This document shows positions 47,581 to 57,416 of a stretch of 64,000 bases of DNA, piece by piece (position 1 is the stretch's first letter; every line of letters begins with the position of its first letter). A program made the translations under genes and the position numbers. The stretch lies in contig OY997594.1 of the NCBI GenBank assembly GCA_963921825.1, positions 55,289,675-55,353,674 on the forward strand, read 5' to 3'. A model generated the notes under the pieces. The model made no database searches. It had not been told where the DNA came from and worked only from the letters and a program-made list of their open reading frames with translations. This DNA is from Erodium maritimum. Its lineage: Eukaryota; Streptophyta; Magnoliopsida; Geraniales; Geraniaceae.

Positions 47581-49396
47581 TATAGTATATAGGGTATAAA
47601 TGAATGTTGCATAAGTTGATCCAACATCATTTACTTTGAAAATTGTCGATCTTTACACCCATGGGATATTGGGATCAACCCTATTTATTTGACATGTCAC
47701 AGTTAAATAAGCGTCTAGTAGGTTGAACATTAATACCGGAGGAGCCCAAGTAGATGAATTAGGCAAAGTGAAAGGGAATAGTAGAGTTGGTGAAGGTAGT
47801 GTGCAAGTGATGTTGGCAGAGTTTTAATTCGAATGATAAATGAGTCCAGTTTTATTGCACTTTCTGAAATGCTGCGTCTATGTTGGTTCATTAGTATGTA
47901 ATTAAATGTTGGCGAGTGGGATAGGAAATGAATATGATGAGGCCTGCGGATTCAGGGAGACAAGTGGTATAAAAGGTTGCGGTAATGTTAGGCCAAGGGA
48001 TCAACTTACAATTTATGTTTCTCACACTCAGACTCAGACTCAGGGCATATTATTTATTATTTATTAATGGAAGGAAATGGGAATCAAAACCATAACAACT
48101 AACAAAGGGCTTTAAAGTGGGTGTACCAAAATGCATAAGCATAACTATAGTAGCAATAATAAGAATGAAGTGCAACAGAGAGAGCAATGAGCATCGCCGG
48201 TTGATACAGCCTTATTTAAGAGCATGGTTGAATTTTCAGCACAATGAATTTGGTTTAATTTGAGTCACAATAGAGGTGTAAAAATGATGCTAATTAGTAA
48301 CTAGTGACAGATGATAATTAGTAACTTGGTGGGTGTGATTTAGTAAAATGAAAGAGAGGAGTTATATTTTAGGTTATAGTAATGATAGAAAAGCACCGAA
48401 AGCTGGTGGATGATGAAGATAAGAATATACACACAACACAAGAGGAAGAGGCATGCAATTATGCAATGCAGGCCAATGCAAGGCATGGATGAGTAAGAGA
48501 AAGAGAATAGCACACACAAAGCGTCAAAGCAAGGCCACCCTAATCCAGCCGTCCACAAAAAGATATATAATTGGTAGCTATGTTTATGGAGAATGCAAAC
48601 TAAAAAAGATTCGTAACCAACTAACTTGATAGGTAGAGGCGTGATCCTAATCGGTGATGAGAACCAACCACCCTCTACAGACCTTTGGCTGTCATGCCTT
48701 TATTCATTTTAAAACTAATAAAATTGAACCACACTAATTCTAATCACTACAACTACACATCCCTTTGCTTTTGCCTTTTGCCCTTTAATTTTTCTCATCA
48801 CTATGGAGTATGAAGTTGGTTGCTTACGCTCTCTTCCTCCTCCTCTCTCTTGCTCTCTATTAAACTTCACTTGCAATATAAGAATTTTCCTACACTCCCA
48901 TTTACCCTATGCAATTACACTAATGCTCAAAGACTTATAAAGTTTGGAGATCTCTATAAACTTGTAAATTTGATGTTTTGATACTCTCAATAAGTAACCA
49001 TTAAATTAAACTATCATTAAAGAAGTGATCCATAAGATAATAATAGTTAGGCTGCATCAAGCGTAGGGGTGGGTTTGATAAGTTAATTTACAATTGGGTG
49101 GTCCATGAAAGTAATGCAAGCATGTATTTAGATACATATGCAAAATGCAAAATCTGAGTTCGGTTTCATCATATATTTTGTATAATAAATGAACACCTAT
49201 TGCTATGATCCTATGGATATGTATGCATGTGGTGCACACTATGTCCAGCTATTTATCTACTGTTCGTCCCAATTACCTGAGAACCCATGCTCCTTTGCAC
49301 ATTCATAAAGTTTCATCATTCTCTTTTATCTAATCAATACCAGATTCAACAATTTTGAGCTGGATTTCAAATTCAAATCCACATTTGTAATTAGCT
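47581..49396. other. Intergenic, AT-rich, no gene recognised
   Basis: No coding motif on either strand. It contains simple repeats (CAGACTCAGACTCAGG near 48030). The right part is the upstream region of the kinase gene. Confidence 0.6.
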
Positions 49397-49397
49397 G

Positions 49398-49403
49398 ACG
49401 TGG
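49398..49403 (+). promoter_or_regulatory. ABRE-like ACGTGG upstream of the kinase gene
   Basis: GACGTGGTA about 265 bp before the ATG carries the ACGTG core bound by ABF-type bZIP factors. Taken with the G-box at 49522 it forms an ABRE pair. Confidence 0.45.
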
Positions 49404-49521
49404 TAAAAATAGAGGATTTCATAATTGTCACAGGCAATAGCAATAGAAAGTAAATGGAGCAAGCTAAGCAATCACCGTCTGGACGGCTATAAAGCTGTTG
49501 CTCCACTTCCCACCCTTGTGC

Positions 49522-49527
49522 CACGTG
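49522..49527 (+). promoter_or_regulatory. G-box/ABRE (CACGTG) upstream of the kinase gene
   Basis: GCCACGTGTAC lies 139-144 bp before the ATG. CACGTGT is a strong ABRE form. Known MAPKKK17/18 genes are induced by abscisic acid, so the site fits the family; no binding is shown here. Confidence 0.55.
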
Positions 49528-49620
49528 TACCTCTTTGCGAATTCAAGTTCATCCATTGGACAAGCCCTAAAGTTAAATTCCGCGCCACTTTACATTTATG
49601 TCCCTACCAGAAAACCCCCA

Positions 49621-49628
49621 TATAAATA
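49621..49628 (+). promoter_or_regulatory. TATA box of the kinase gene
   Basis: TATAAATA 38 bp before the ATG at 49666. Initiation about 30 bp downstream would leave a very short 5' leader of roughly 10-20 bases. Confidence 0.6.
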
Positions 49629-49665
49629 CCAATCACGCTCTTACCATAAGTAACAATTACCCAAT

Positions 49666-51141
49666 ATGAATTGGAGCAGGGGCCGAGTCGTCGGTCGAGG
49701 CTCTTCCGCCACCGTCTCCCTCGCCACGGCTCACCCCTCCGCCCAGGTCTTCGCCGTCAAGTCCGCGGTCCTGTCCAAATCGGAGCTCCTACAAAGGGAG
49801 CAACTTTTCTTGTGCAACTTGAATTGTCCACAGATTGTAGCCTACAAGGGCTGTGACACTAGCCTAGAGAATGGCAATCTGGTCTACAATCTCTTCATGG
49901 AGTACGCCACTGGCGGCGCCATTACGGATGTGATCCGCCGCGGAGGGCGGCTGGATGAGGCGGCGATTGTCTCCTACGCGCGGCAGGTCCTGCTGGGGCT
50001 GGAGTACCTTCACTCCCGTGGCATTGTGCACTGCGATATCAAGGGCCAAAACATTCTGGTGGCAGAGGACGGGGTCAAGGTCGCTGACTTGGGCTGCGCC
50101 AAATGGGCTTCCGACGCGGACGCGCCGATCGCGGGGACGCCCGTGTTCATGGCGCCGGAGGTGGCGCGTGGGGAGCAGCAGGGGTTGGCGGCGGACATCT
50201 GGGCGTTTGGGTGTACGGTGATCGAGATGGCTACAGGGCGGGCCCCGTGGGGCGAGGTTGCCGACCCGGTGTCGGCGCTTTATCGGATCGGGTATTCTGG
50301 GGAGGTCCCGGAGATTCCGAGCTTCATGTCGAAGCAAGGTCGGGACTTTTTGGGAAAGTGCTTGATGACAGTGCCGGGTGAGAGGTGGTCCGCAAAGGAG
50401 CTCCTCCAACACGCATTTCTGGAGGGACCCGCCAATTTTGTCTTCAAGGATATTGGTGGGTTCGATTCGGATACGCCGACGGGGGTGTTGGATCAAGCCT
50501 TGTGGGGTTCTATGTCGATGCAGACAAGCGAGACTATTCCCCAAACCCACTTGTCGAATTCTCCGGCGGAAAGAATCCGGCAGCTGAGCGGCGGCGCGGC
50601 GGCGGCGGACTGGGATGAGAATGATTGGGTCACGGTCAGAAGTAATGAGAGCGGCGAGGAGGGTAGAGGAAGAGAACGAGAGACAGAGACAGTTGAGGAA
50701 AGTGAAGAAGACGATGGTGAATTAATTAATGGCAATGGCAGTGAAAACGGACAAGGAGCAATGAGTATTGGTGGGAAGGACAGTTGTGAGAGTAATGGTA
50801 GACAAGGGAATAAAGGCACATTTGTGTCCTCTAACTGTAATAAAGACCATGTTACTTGTAGAAACCTTAATTTTCAAAACATCAGCGAACAGATTGTTGG
50901 TTTCACTTCTCATCTTTCATTCAATTATTTCTTTCCTCAAAATCATAATCATGTGTATAATACAAACCGCAGTAAAAGAGAAATGAATAATGAGGCTGAC
51001 CCATTCGAAGGAAAAGATTGGCCCAAATCAAGTCATATTTGGTGGGAAACTCAACTAAAGCCCATAAAGCAATTTCCAACTCCACCCTACACATATTTGT
51101 TTTTACTGGAGACTGTCAAGTCAATATACAAACTTGTCTGA
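49666..51141 (+). CDS. MAPKKK17/18-like protein kinase
   Basis: An intronless Ser/Thr kinase of the MEKK-type MAPKKK17/18/19 group, which in other plants acts in abscisic-acid and stress signalling above MKK3; that role is inferred from family. Kinase parts by residue: glycine loop VGRGSSATV (9-17), Lys 32 (FAVKS), helix-C Glu 45, HCD in place of HRD (122-124, catalytic Asp 124), DLG in place of DFG (141-143), GTPVFMAPE (157-165); the domain ends near 262. WDENDWVTVRSNE around 325-337 is typical of the subgroup. The 491-residue length exceeds the ~340-370 of Arabidopsis relatives. The tail after ~340 is acidic, then AT-rich in codons, so a lost stop is possible. The start fits the TATA box at 49621. 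Confidence 0.93.
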   Translation: MNWSRGRVVGRGSSATVSLATAHPSAQVFAVKSAVLSKSELLQREQLFLCNLNCPQIVAYKGCDTSLENGNLVYNLFMEYATGGAITDVIRRGGRLDEAAIVSYARQVLLGLEYLHSRGIVHCDIKGQNILVAEDGVKVADLGCAKWASDADAPIAGTPVFMAPEVARGEQQGLAADIWAFGCTVIEMATGRAPWGEVADPVSALYRIGYSGEVPEIPSFMSKQGRDFLGKCLMTVPGERWSAKELLQHAFLEGPANFVFKDIGGFDSDTPTGVLDQALWGSMSMQTSETIPQTHLSNSPAERIRQLSGGAAAADWDENDWVTVRSNESGEEGRGRERETETVEESEEDDGELINGNGSENGQGAMSIGGKDSCESNGRQGNKGTFVSSNCNKDHVTCRNLNFQNISEQIVGFTSHLSFNYFFPQNHNHVYNTNRSKREMNNEADPFEGKDWPKSSHIWWETQLKPIKQFPTPPYTYLFLLETVKSIYKLV

Positions 51142-51622
51142 TTAGCTTGCTTATCGGTTATCAGAAAACAACTCCTAGTTTATTAATAGGTTTTGCTTCT
51201 AATACCAAAAACTTGCAACATTTCATGGTTGGGCACTTCTTGCATAACATAAGCCTTCAAGAGATCAAGATCAGATCTCTGTGTCAGTAACTCAAGAAAC
51301 ATTATTACAATCACAGTTATGATAATCCATTTGTACATAGCATAATGTTTGGAACAGAGAGCAAAATCAGCAAAACTTTGTTCTATTACTTAATAGTATT
51401 CATCATGTACCACAAATTTCCTGCACAAAGTTGATACATTCTACTGAATACCAATGCTTGAAATAGAACATGAAAACCCTATATTTCTACTACGTTTCTT
51501 TGTTCTTGTATTTCTTTCTGTATCCACACTAAAATGTTGCACAGATGGCAGCTAAACTGATCTTGGAAACCCCAAATTAATACCAAGAAAAAGAAAAAAA
51601 AAGGCCAATTTGGCATCCCCTT
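51142..51622. other. Shared 3' region of two convergent genes
   Basis: The stop codons of the kinase gene (51139) and the BAP31-like gene (51623) face each other across 481 bp, which must hold both 3' untranslated regions. No coding motif lies in it. Confidence 0.6.
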
Positions 51623-53881
51623 TTATGTATTCTTCTTGCCACCTGAGTAGGACATTCTTAAGTCCAATGACTGCAATTGGGTTCGTAGGTTTTGATTCTC
51701 TTCAACCAAACGGTCATACTCAAGAAGGAACCCTTCAGATTGTTTCCTCAGAGCAGCAACATTGGTTTCTGCAGTGCTCACCTCTTTCTTCTTTGTCTCG
51801 AGTTCACCTTGTAGCTCATTAAGTTTTGTGTGCAATGTCACCACCTCTTCTTCCTTGGCTTTGATCTCCTTAATACTACTAGCCTGGTCATCTTCAAAAC
51901 TACGGTTTTGTTCCTTTACCATTTCCATGTTTTTCCTTTGCAAATGCAGCTCCCGGATATAATGGTGGAGCCTGTGAATCAGTAATGCAAGGAACAAAGA
52001 ACCTCCTGCAAGCAATACACACAGGTGTACAGGCGAAACAGAAACTCAATATCAAACAAAACTCAGAGTGATAGGACAAAGCTTTTCCAAAATCAGAAGT
52101 CAAGCTCATAAGAATAGGATCAAATCAGATCACCCCATAGATTAGTAAAATTTACTTTCATTACACAAATAAGATGCCGTGTCTTTCACATTGAAGCAAC
52201 CGACTCGTGGAAGATCCTAAGGGGTGTCTACAAGATAGAAGATGTTCAGCAAACTTAATGTGAAAGAGAGATATTAGTTCAAGCTATGCAAGTATACTTT
52301 GGAGACATGTTAGAAAATACATACACAATTAACAGAACTAATCTAGTGGAATAAAGTCACGGAAAAAGAATTTGACACTAATAGATATATCAACATGAAA
52401 ATAGGATACCATCAAACGGGCATTCCCTTCCCATAAGAACAACGAACACACACACAGAGAAATACACATTTGAAAACGAAAAATGTCAATGCCAATGATT
52501 TTAACATAAACACAAGTCCCGGGTCACTGGTATGTTACTTTGGCAGGCAACAAACAACTATACCTGAGGCAGGCATGCATTTCTAGAAGACCATGTTCAG
52601 ACAAAAGATGATTTCTGTAACACAGGAAGTCCTTTACCACATTGGTTTCTCTACATTTAGAGGTTTGATGTCAAAAGACAAATTAAATTCTTAACATGAA
52701 CCACATGTCACTCTTACCAATTAAAACACAACCAGCAGCAGTGCAATGGAAAAACATGAAGAAAATATGCATTTAATGTTGTTTTTTTTTCCGGTCATTT
52801 GGAGATCATAGCCCAACACAATAAAAATAATGGATTCAAGTATCAACTAAAAATGACGTAATGGTTTTGTGATGTTCGGTCACTTCACTGACAAAGTCTC
52901 AACCAAGGATTAGTATCTATTTGCTTAAGTCAGAATATATCCTCCCATCACAAGAAAATTAATTTGGTGCCTTTCCAATTCAGTTCTCTATGTTCTTTGC
53001 ACTATAAGAGCATCCACAGTGGGGGATTATTCCAGTGGGGCGATTTGGCCGGAAATAGCTCTCTTCCCACAGTAGAAATCGCCTCAACAGGGGGCGGTTT
53101 CGTCACCCCAAGGAGAAAGAAACGGCTGAAATCCCTACTTTTTGCCTTATCATCCCACTAATAGCCCTTGGAATAGCTCCCACTACAGATGCTCTAACTC
53201 TGTAACAACTAACAAGGATAATAATCCTTGGATCTGATAACTGGAAACTTCCACTAGTTATTGTTATTGTGCCAGATTACCACATTCTTATGAATGGATT
53301 CATGACCATTTCCAAGATTTATAGTCTCAAACAAACAAAAGAAGCAGACCCATACATTCTAAAATATATGTAGTTGGTATTACCTAAGTAAACGGAGGAT
53401 TTAATGACAATGAGAGAACCCAAATGCAGAGAAGCAAATTAAATGCACACTTGCACAGAAACAGGCAAAAGCAAGCACAAATACCAATTTCTCATCAACA
53501 TTTCCAGCAAAACCCATTCACCATTCAATGTACAGACTACAATAACAATAACAGGAAAATGTTAATTCCGATGGCAATATCCAAAAAAGGATTACCCATG
53601 AGAGTGGATTCGAGGAGGTGAGCGGCCATGAGAGCCTGGTCCGTGGGGTTGAGAGCGGCGCCTACCACAGCGGAACGGTGCCGGATCTTCATCATAGTGT
53701 AGACGCCTGAGAGGAGCATGACGAGGACCGTCCCCCCGATGGTCTTGACCACGACGGGACCACGGCCGCGCTTGAGGCGATCCAAGCCCATTATCGCCAG
53801 CTTTCTCAACGGGGTCTTGAAAAGGAAGAGCAGTATCAGCGCCATTTGGACGAAAACCACCCCGAAGAAGAGCTCAATCAT
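51623..53881 (-). CDS. BAP31-like ER membrane protein, two exons
   Basis: Exon 1 coding part is 53881-53596 and exon 2 is 52005-51623, 222 residues in all. The donor is G/GTAATCC at 53595 and the acceptor TTGCAG/GA at 52006; the phase-1 join falls in LMGGSLF, as in other plant BAP31 proteins. The start MIELFF at 53881 fits the family; the longer frame back to 53968 has a non-family leader. Three hydrophobic segments: residues ~1-21, ~43-60, and the one beginning GGSLFLALLIHRLHHYI. A long Glu/Lys/Gln-rich coiled coil follows, ending KKNT, a KKXX ER-retrieval signal. BAP31 proteins act in ER export and quality control of membrane proteins. The intron holds a MITE. Confidence 0.92.
52006..53595 (-). 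other. Intron of the BAP31-like gene
   Basis: 1590 bp with GT-AG ends, AT-rich. Apart from the MITE at 53008-53194 nothing is recognisable in it. Short frames inside have no motif. Confidence 0.85.
53008..53194. mobile_element. Tourist-like MITE, 187 bp, in the BAP31 intron
   Basis: The ends are GAGCATCCACAGTGGGGG and, reversed, GAGCATCTGTAGTGGGAG, flanked by TAA on both sides (53005-53007 and 53195-53197). The TAA target and GAGCATC-type ends fit Harbinger-mobilised MITEs. It has no coding capacity. Confidence 0.85.
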
Positions 53882-54022
53882 GCTAGGGCACGGGGCCTGC
53901 AGAGTGGTGGTGATGGAAATGCGTAGGGTACGGGATGTGTGAGTGGTAGCAGAGGCCATAGTAGTCAAGGCCTGAAGCTGCTCTTCTGTTCTTAAGACTT
54001 GAACGAGAAGGAATTGCCTTTC

Positions 54023-54032
54023 TATTTATATA
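54023..54032 (-). promoter_or_regulatory. TATA box of the BAP31-like gene
   Basis: TATATAAATA on the - strand, about 142 bp upstream of ATG 53881. This gives a 5' leader of roughly 110 bases. Confidence 0.55.
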
Positions 54033-54215
54033 ACATAATCTCTGTCCTACACGATTTCTCCCTAATTTCTTTTTATCTACTCCTCCTACTTTTCTTTATT
54101 TAATTTTCCAAGGGCTCCGACTTTCATATATTATGGATGCAAGGGAAAGCAAACATAGAAAAACATCATATGGCTTTGAGTTATAGATAAGTTTGACTAA
54201 CAAACAATATTAGCT

Positions 54216-54990
54216 CCTTTTTGGAACGTGAGTTGCAAATTTCATTAAACTTCAAAAATCAAAATAACGATATACATTAAGGAGCAAGCTCCATGACTAC
54301 TAAAAAGGGATAGTACGGAACTGAAGTTCACCAATCCTTGTACTACTACAACCGTCACTAACGGTATTTGGATGCCATAAGGGTCAACCAGAAAGACGAG
54401 TGCGAAGATGGTATTGAAGGTCCTGCTACGAAAATTGTTGCAACAGTAATGACCAAGGATTTCTCCGTAGTAGTGGGAGGCAAAGCATCGTCCTGGGACC
54501 CCTCCTTGGGCTAGTCCCTGATGCCTGGCCGACCTACCATTCCTCTTGGCGAGGCTGCTTCCCCGTCCTTTCCTGGTCATCCCTAGGTGCTCTAGCTGTC
54601 GTGCGCACCAGCGGTGGTAGACCCTGGACATGCGCTCATAGTTGCACCTGATCCAACTCTGGCAATGCCGAGCACAGGGATCCTAGTCCCCTAACAGCAG
54701 GGCGTGGCCATCAAAACACCAAGGTTCGTGATCCCGAACCAATGACCGAGCCTCGATCGATCTGAAGTAGAACCCAAAGGTGCCTGGTTCCAATTCCTTG
54801 ACGACCAAGCCTTCTGCCGCTTTTCCCCAAGTCGTGGTGATGATCCGAAGGAGGTCTCTTTTCGAGGTGGTGTCGGCGACCACAACTCACCCACCATCCC
54901 CCATTGTTGCCTAACAATGGCAGTGGAGATGGCGGGAGAGAACGGAACCAGTACCTCAACCTCGTCCTCATCCTCGATTCTTTTTAATGC
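54216..54990 (-). pseudogene. LINE remnant: ORF1 piece joined to a 3' end
   Basis: On the - strand the first part (about 54985-54690) reads EDEDEVEVLVPFS, VGELWSPTPPRKETS and, in another frame, ITTTWGKAAEGLVVKELEPG, TFGFYFRSIEARS and DHEPWCFDGHALLL. This is the same DUF4283 domain as in the remnant at 43993-45660, including the intact EPWCFDG lost there. After a stop it runs into unrelated sequence and ends with an A-rich LINE-like 3' end near 54216. ORF2 is absent, so it is an internally deleted or recombined copy. Confidence 0.75.
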
Positions 54991-55379
54991 GTGTGTGTGA
55001 TGTGAGATGCTTACTTATTAATAGTCCATATTCATTAAAATATACAAACAAACACTATTTTCAATATAAAACAACTTATAAACCGTGTTGCGTGGCCTGT
55101 TGAGAAATTATTTAAACAAATAATATAGAGACTTTATTGATATTAGAAATCAAAATACAAACACGATATCATGATCCAGAGTAAGAATCGTGGGTATGAT
55201 AGCTCAAACTTGTAATAAGATACTCGAATATATTAGGGATGAACGAAAGAAAGCATGGTCTCAAAAAGGGGGCGTATCAGAGAACTTCTTCACATATCCT
55301 GACTCGACCTGATATTTGTTGTTGAAAATTGGGGGATCTTGCGGGGTGCACAGAATGCCAAGGAGAACTCTAAGAGATA

Positions 55380-57250
55380 GGGGTGGCGGCTCAGGTATAC
55401 TTCAGGCATAGCAGGGCAGAATGTGCACCCCCTTACACATTTTGTTGCATGGTGGACTCTCATTTGTCCTGGCGAGGCTGTTTATCAAACATCCCCTCTT
55501 GCTGTTCTAGGACAGATTGCATCTTGATTGGCGTGAGATCATCCAAGCTTCTCTTTTTGTGGTTGATGTCGTTGCTAAGACCCTCTAATCCTTGAGGATA
55601 AATTTAGGGGTCCCACTCCGTGTTTGACACGTGGTCGGGGCCTCGGTAGGGATAGAGGGGACTGACATTGTCCCTATGCTATGAGGGACATTTTCCGGCT
55701 TGATGGTAAGCTAGGTTAGCCTTTTGATCATCGACTAACCCTCGTCCATTGGATCAAACGAGGGTGGATTATGAATGTTTGGTTCTCATAGTCCAGTCCA
55801 CGTAGGTTCCATGTCGTAGGCGGTAGGTCATGCATCATTAGTGGAACTGGTAGGGCTAAGGGAGAAAATCCTAACGGTATGTTTGACCTAGGTGCAATGG
55901 GGGTTGGTGGGATGTGGTTAGTTTGTATTCTACATCCCTAACGAGGTTGATGCATGGGTTGGATGGGTTCCGACTAGTCTCTTTGTACACTTGCGTTAAT
56001 ATTGGGAGTTTCAGGAGCCATGAGGGAGAGATCACACCTAGGAGGGCCCGTTATTTATCGTCGACATTCAGTCTCCAAATGGCCAGTACATCCATATTGG
56101 AAGCAGAATCCTAGGAGATGCACATATTGAAGCCTAACCAAGAATGATGTATGGTATGGCATGGTGATCTGGGTCTTACACCGAAGGGGAGTGGCCAAGT
56201 GCTTCATAAACCGGACCCGAAGTATACCTCTAATTCCCAGTCTTGAGGAATCCGTCCGGACGTCCAAACAACCTCCGAGTGATTCCCTAATCTGCCAGCC
56301 AGTTTCTCGTGTGATGTTGTCCTATGGGAGGTCCGATACCCACTCCTACATTTGAATGCGGGAGAAAGAAAGTGTGGTCTCTTTTACTACCGGTTTGAGG
56401 TCCTCGAGGATGAGTGGCATGTTATTATAAGAGCAAGATTCGTCCCTCTAGATATAGTCCTTCTCCCTTTGGGATGTGAAGTAAAAGCCCAAGATCCCCA
56501 AGCCAAAGTCCCGAATAACGAACCTCGGGTGGTGGAAAAATTTGTTCATGATCGCATCCACCATCTTTTGGTCGTGGGTGTGTGTGGTAAACAATCTACC
56601 TGTCAGAGAAAATTTTGTGTTGAGGCGGAAAGCTTCGCCTTAGGGTGTTTCGGGATGGTGATGTTGATCTCATCCTCATCATCCTCCATTTGAAGGTTGT
56701 TGAAGTTATCTTGTAGAAACAAGAGTGCTTCCATTGGGGAATGGTTCAAAATGGATGGGGGGGGGGGGGGTGCTTGTGGGTGGCTAATGATTTCCGCTTC
56801 AACAACATAGGGGGCATCCTAAGCCGATTTCACAGCTTGGTTCCCAGCGTAGAACCGAGTCGGCCAATACATGATCTTCTCGCCCTCTAACGATGCTCCC
56901 TATAGAGGATCCATTGGACCCAAGAGTGAGGAAACCTCTAGAGATGTCATGACACAGGGGGCTTGCGTCGTTATCCCAAGCAGGTGGTAGTAGTGGGGAT
57001 CATGGGTGGAAAAAAACACAGGGGGTGTTGGTCCATTGGTTATGATCCCCATGGGGCCCCGAGACAGGTAGAGGTAGCGGTCGAAAGGGTATCAGAGTCG
57101 GCCGTTTTTCTTCTTTTGGTACCAGAGGGGTTTACTATGTCCCTGGCTTGGTGTCGGCGACATATAGCCATGCTCGCCAACCGCTAGGGGAACACGGGGG
57201 CTGACATGAAGGGGCGAACCGATTGTCTCGAGGACACAGTTGGGTAACTT
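55380..57250 (-). pseudogene. Second LINE ORF1 pseudogene, - strand
   Basis: Between about 56700 and 55990 the - strand, through several frames, reads IRDFGLGILGFYF, NNMPLILEDLKP, ESLGGCLDVRTDSSRLGIRG and YLRVR-like text, then FCFQYGCTGHLETEC, a CCHC knuckle with its second Cys replaced by Tyr. This is DUF4283-zinc-knuckle ORF1 of a LINE subfamily different from the one at 43993. Flanking Gly/Ser-rich text suggests the wider extent given, but its limits are uncertain. Stops and frameshifts are frequent. Confidence 0.65.
56757..56770 (+). repeat. Run of 14 G
   Basis: A homopolymer of 14 G. Such runs change length easily and are error-prone in sequencing. Confidence 0.9.
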
Positions 57251-57416
57251 GATAAGTTGGCGGCTTGGCTTTCATCGAGTAGATATGTTGGGCATCATCC
57301 GGGAAGTGACCGTCAGAAGGTACGGTGGAGGTGCGATGATTGTGCTTGGTAATTCAGAAAAAGAACAAGAGCACGAAGAACCCTAAGCCACAAAAAGCGA
57401 TCGTGATATCTAATTA

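Noticed and set aside
49864..50550. 228-codon open frame antisense to the kinase gene
   Set aside because: It lies wholly opposite the GC-rich kinase domain, where high third-position GC keeps the antisense frame open. It has no known motif.
53882..53968. Longer start of the BAP31-like protein at 53968
   Set aside because: The added 29 residues are Thr/Ser-rich and not family-like; the family starts at the MIELFF methionine, directly before the first membrane segment.
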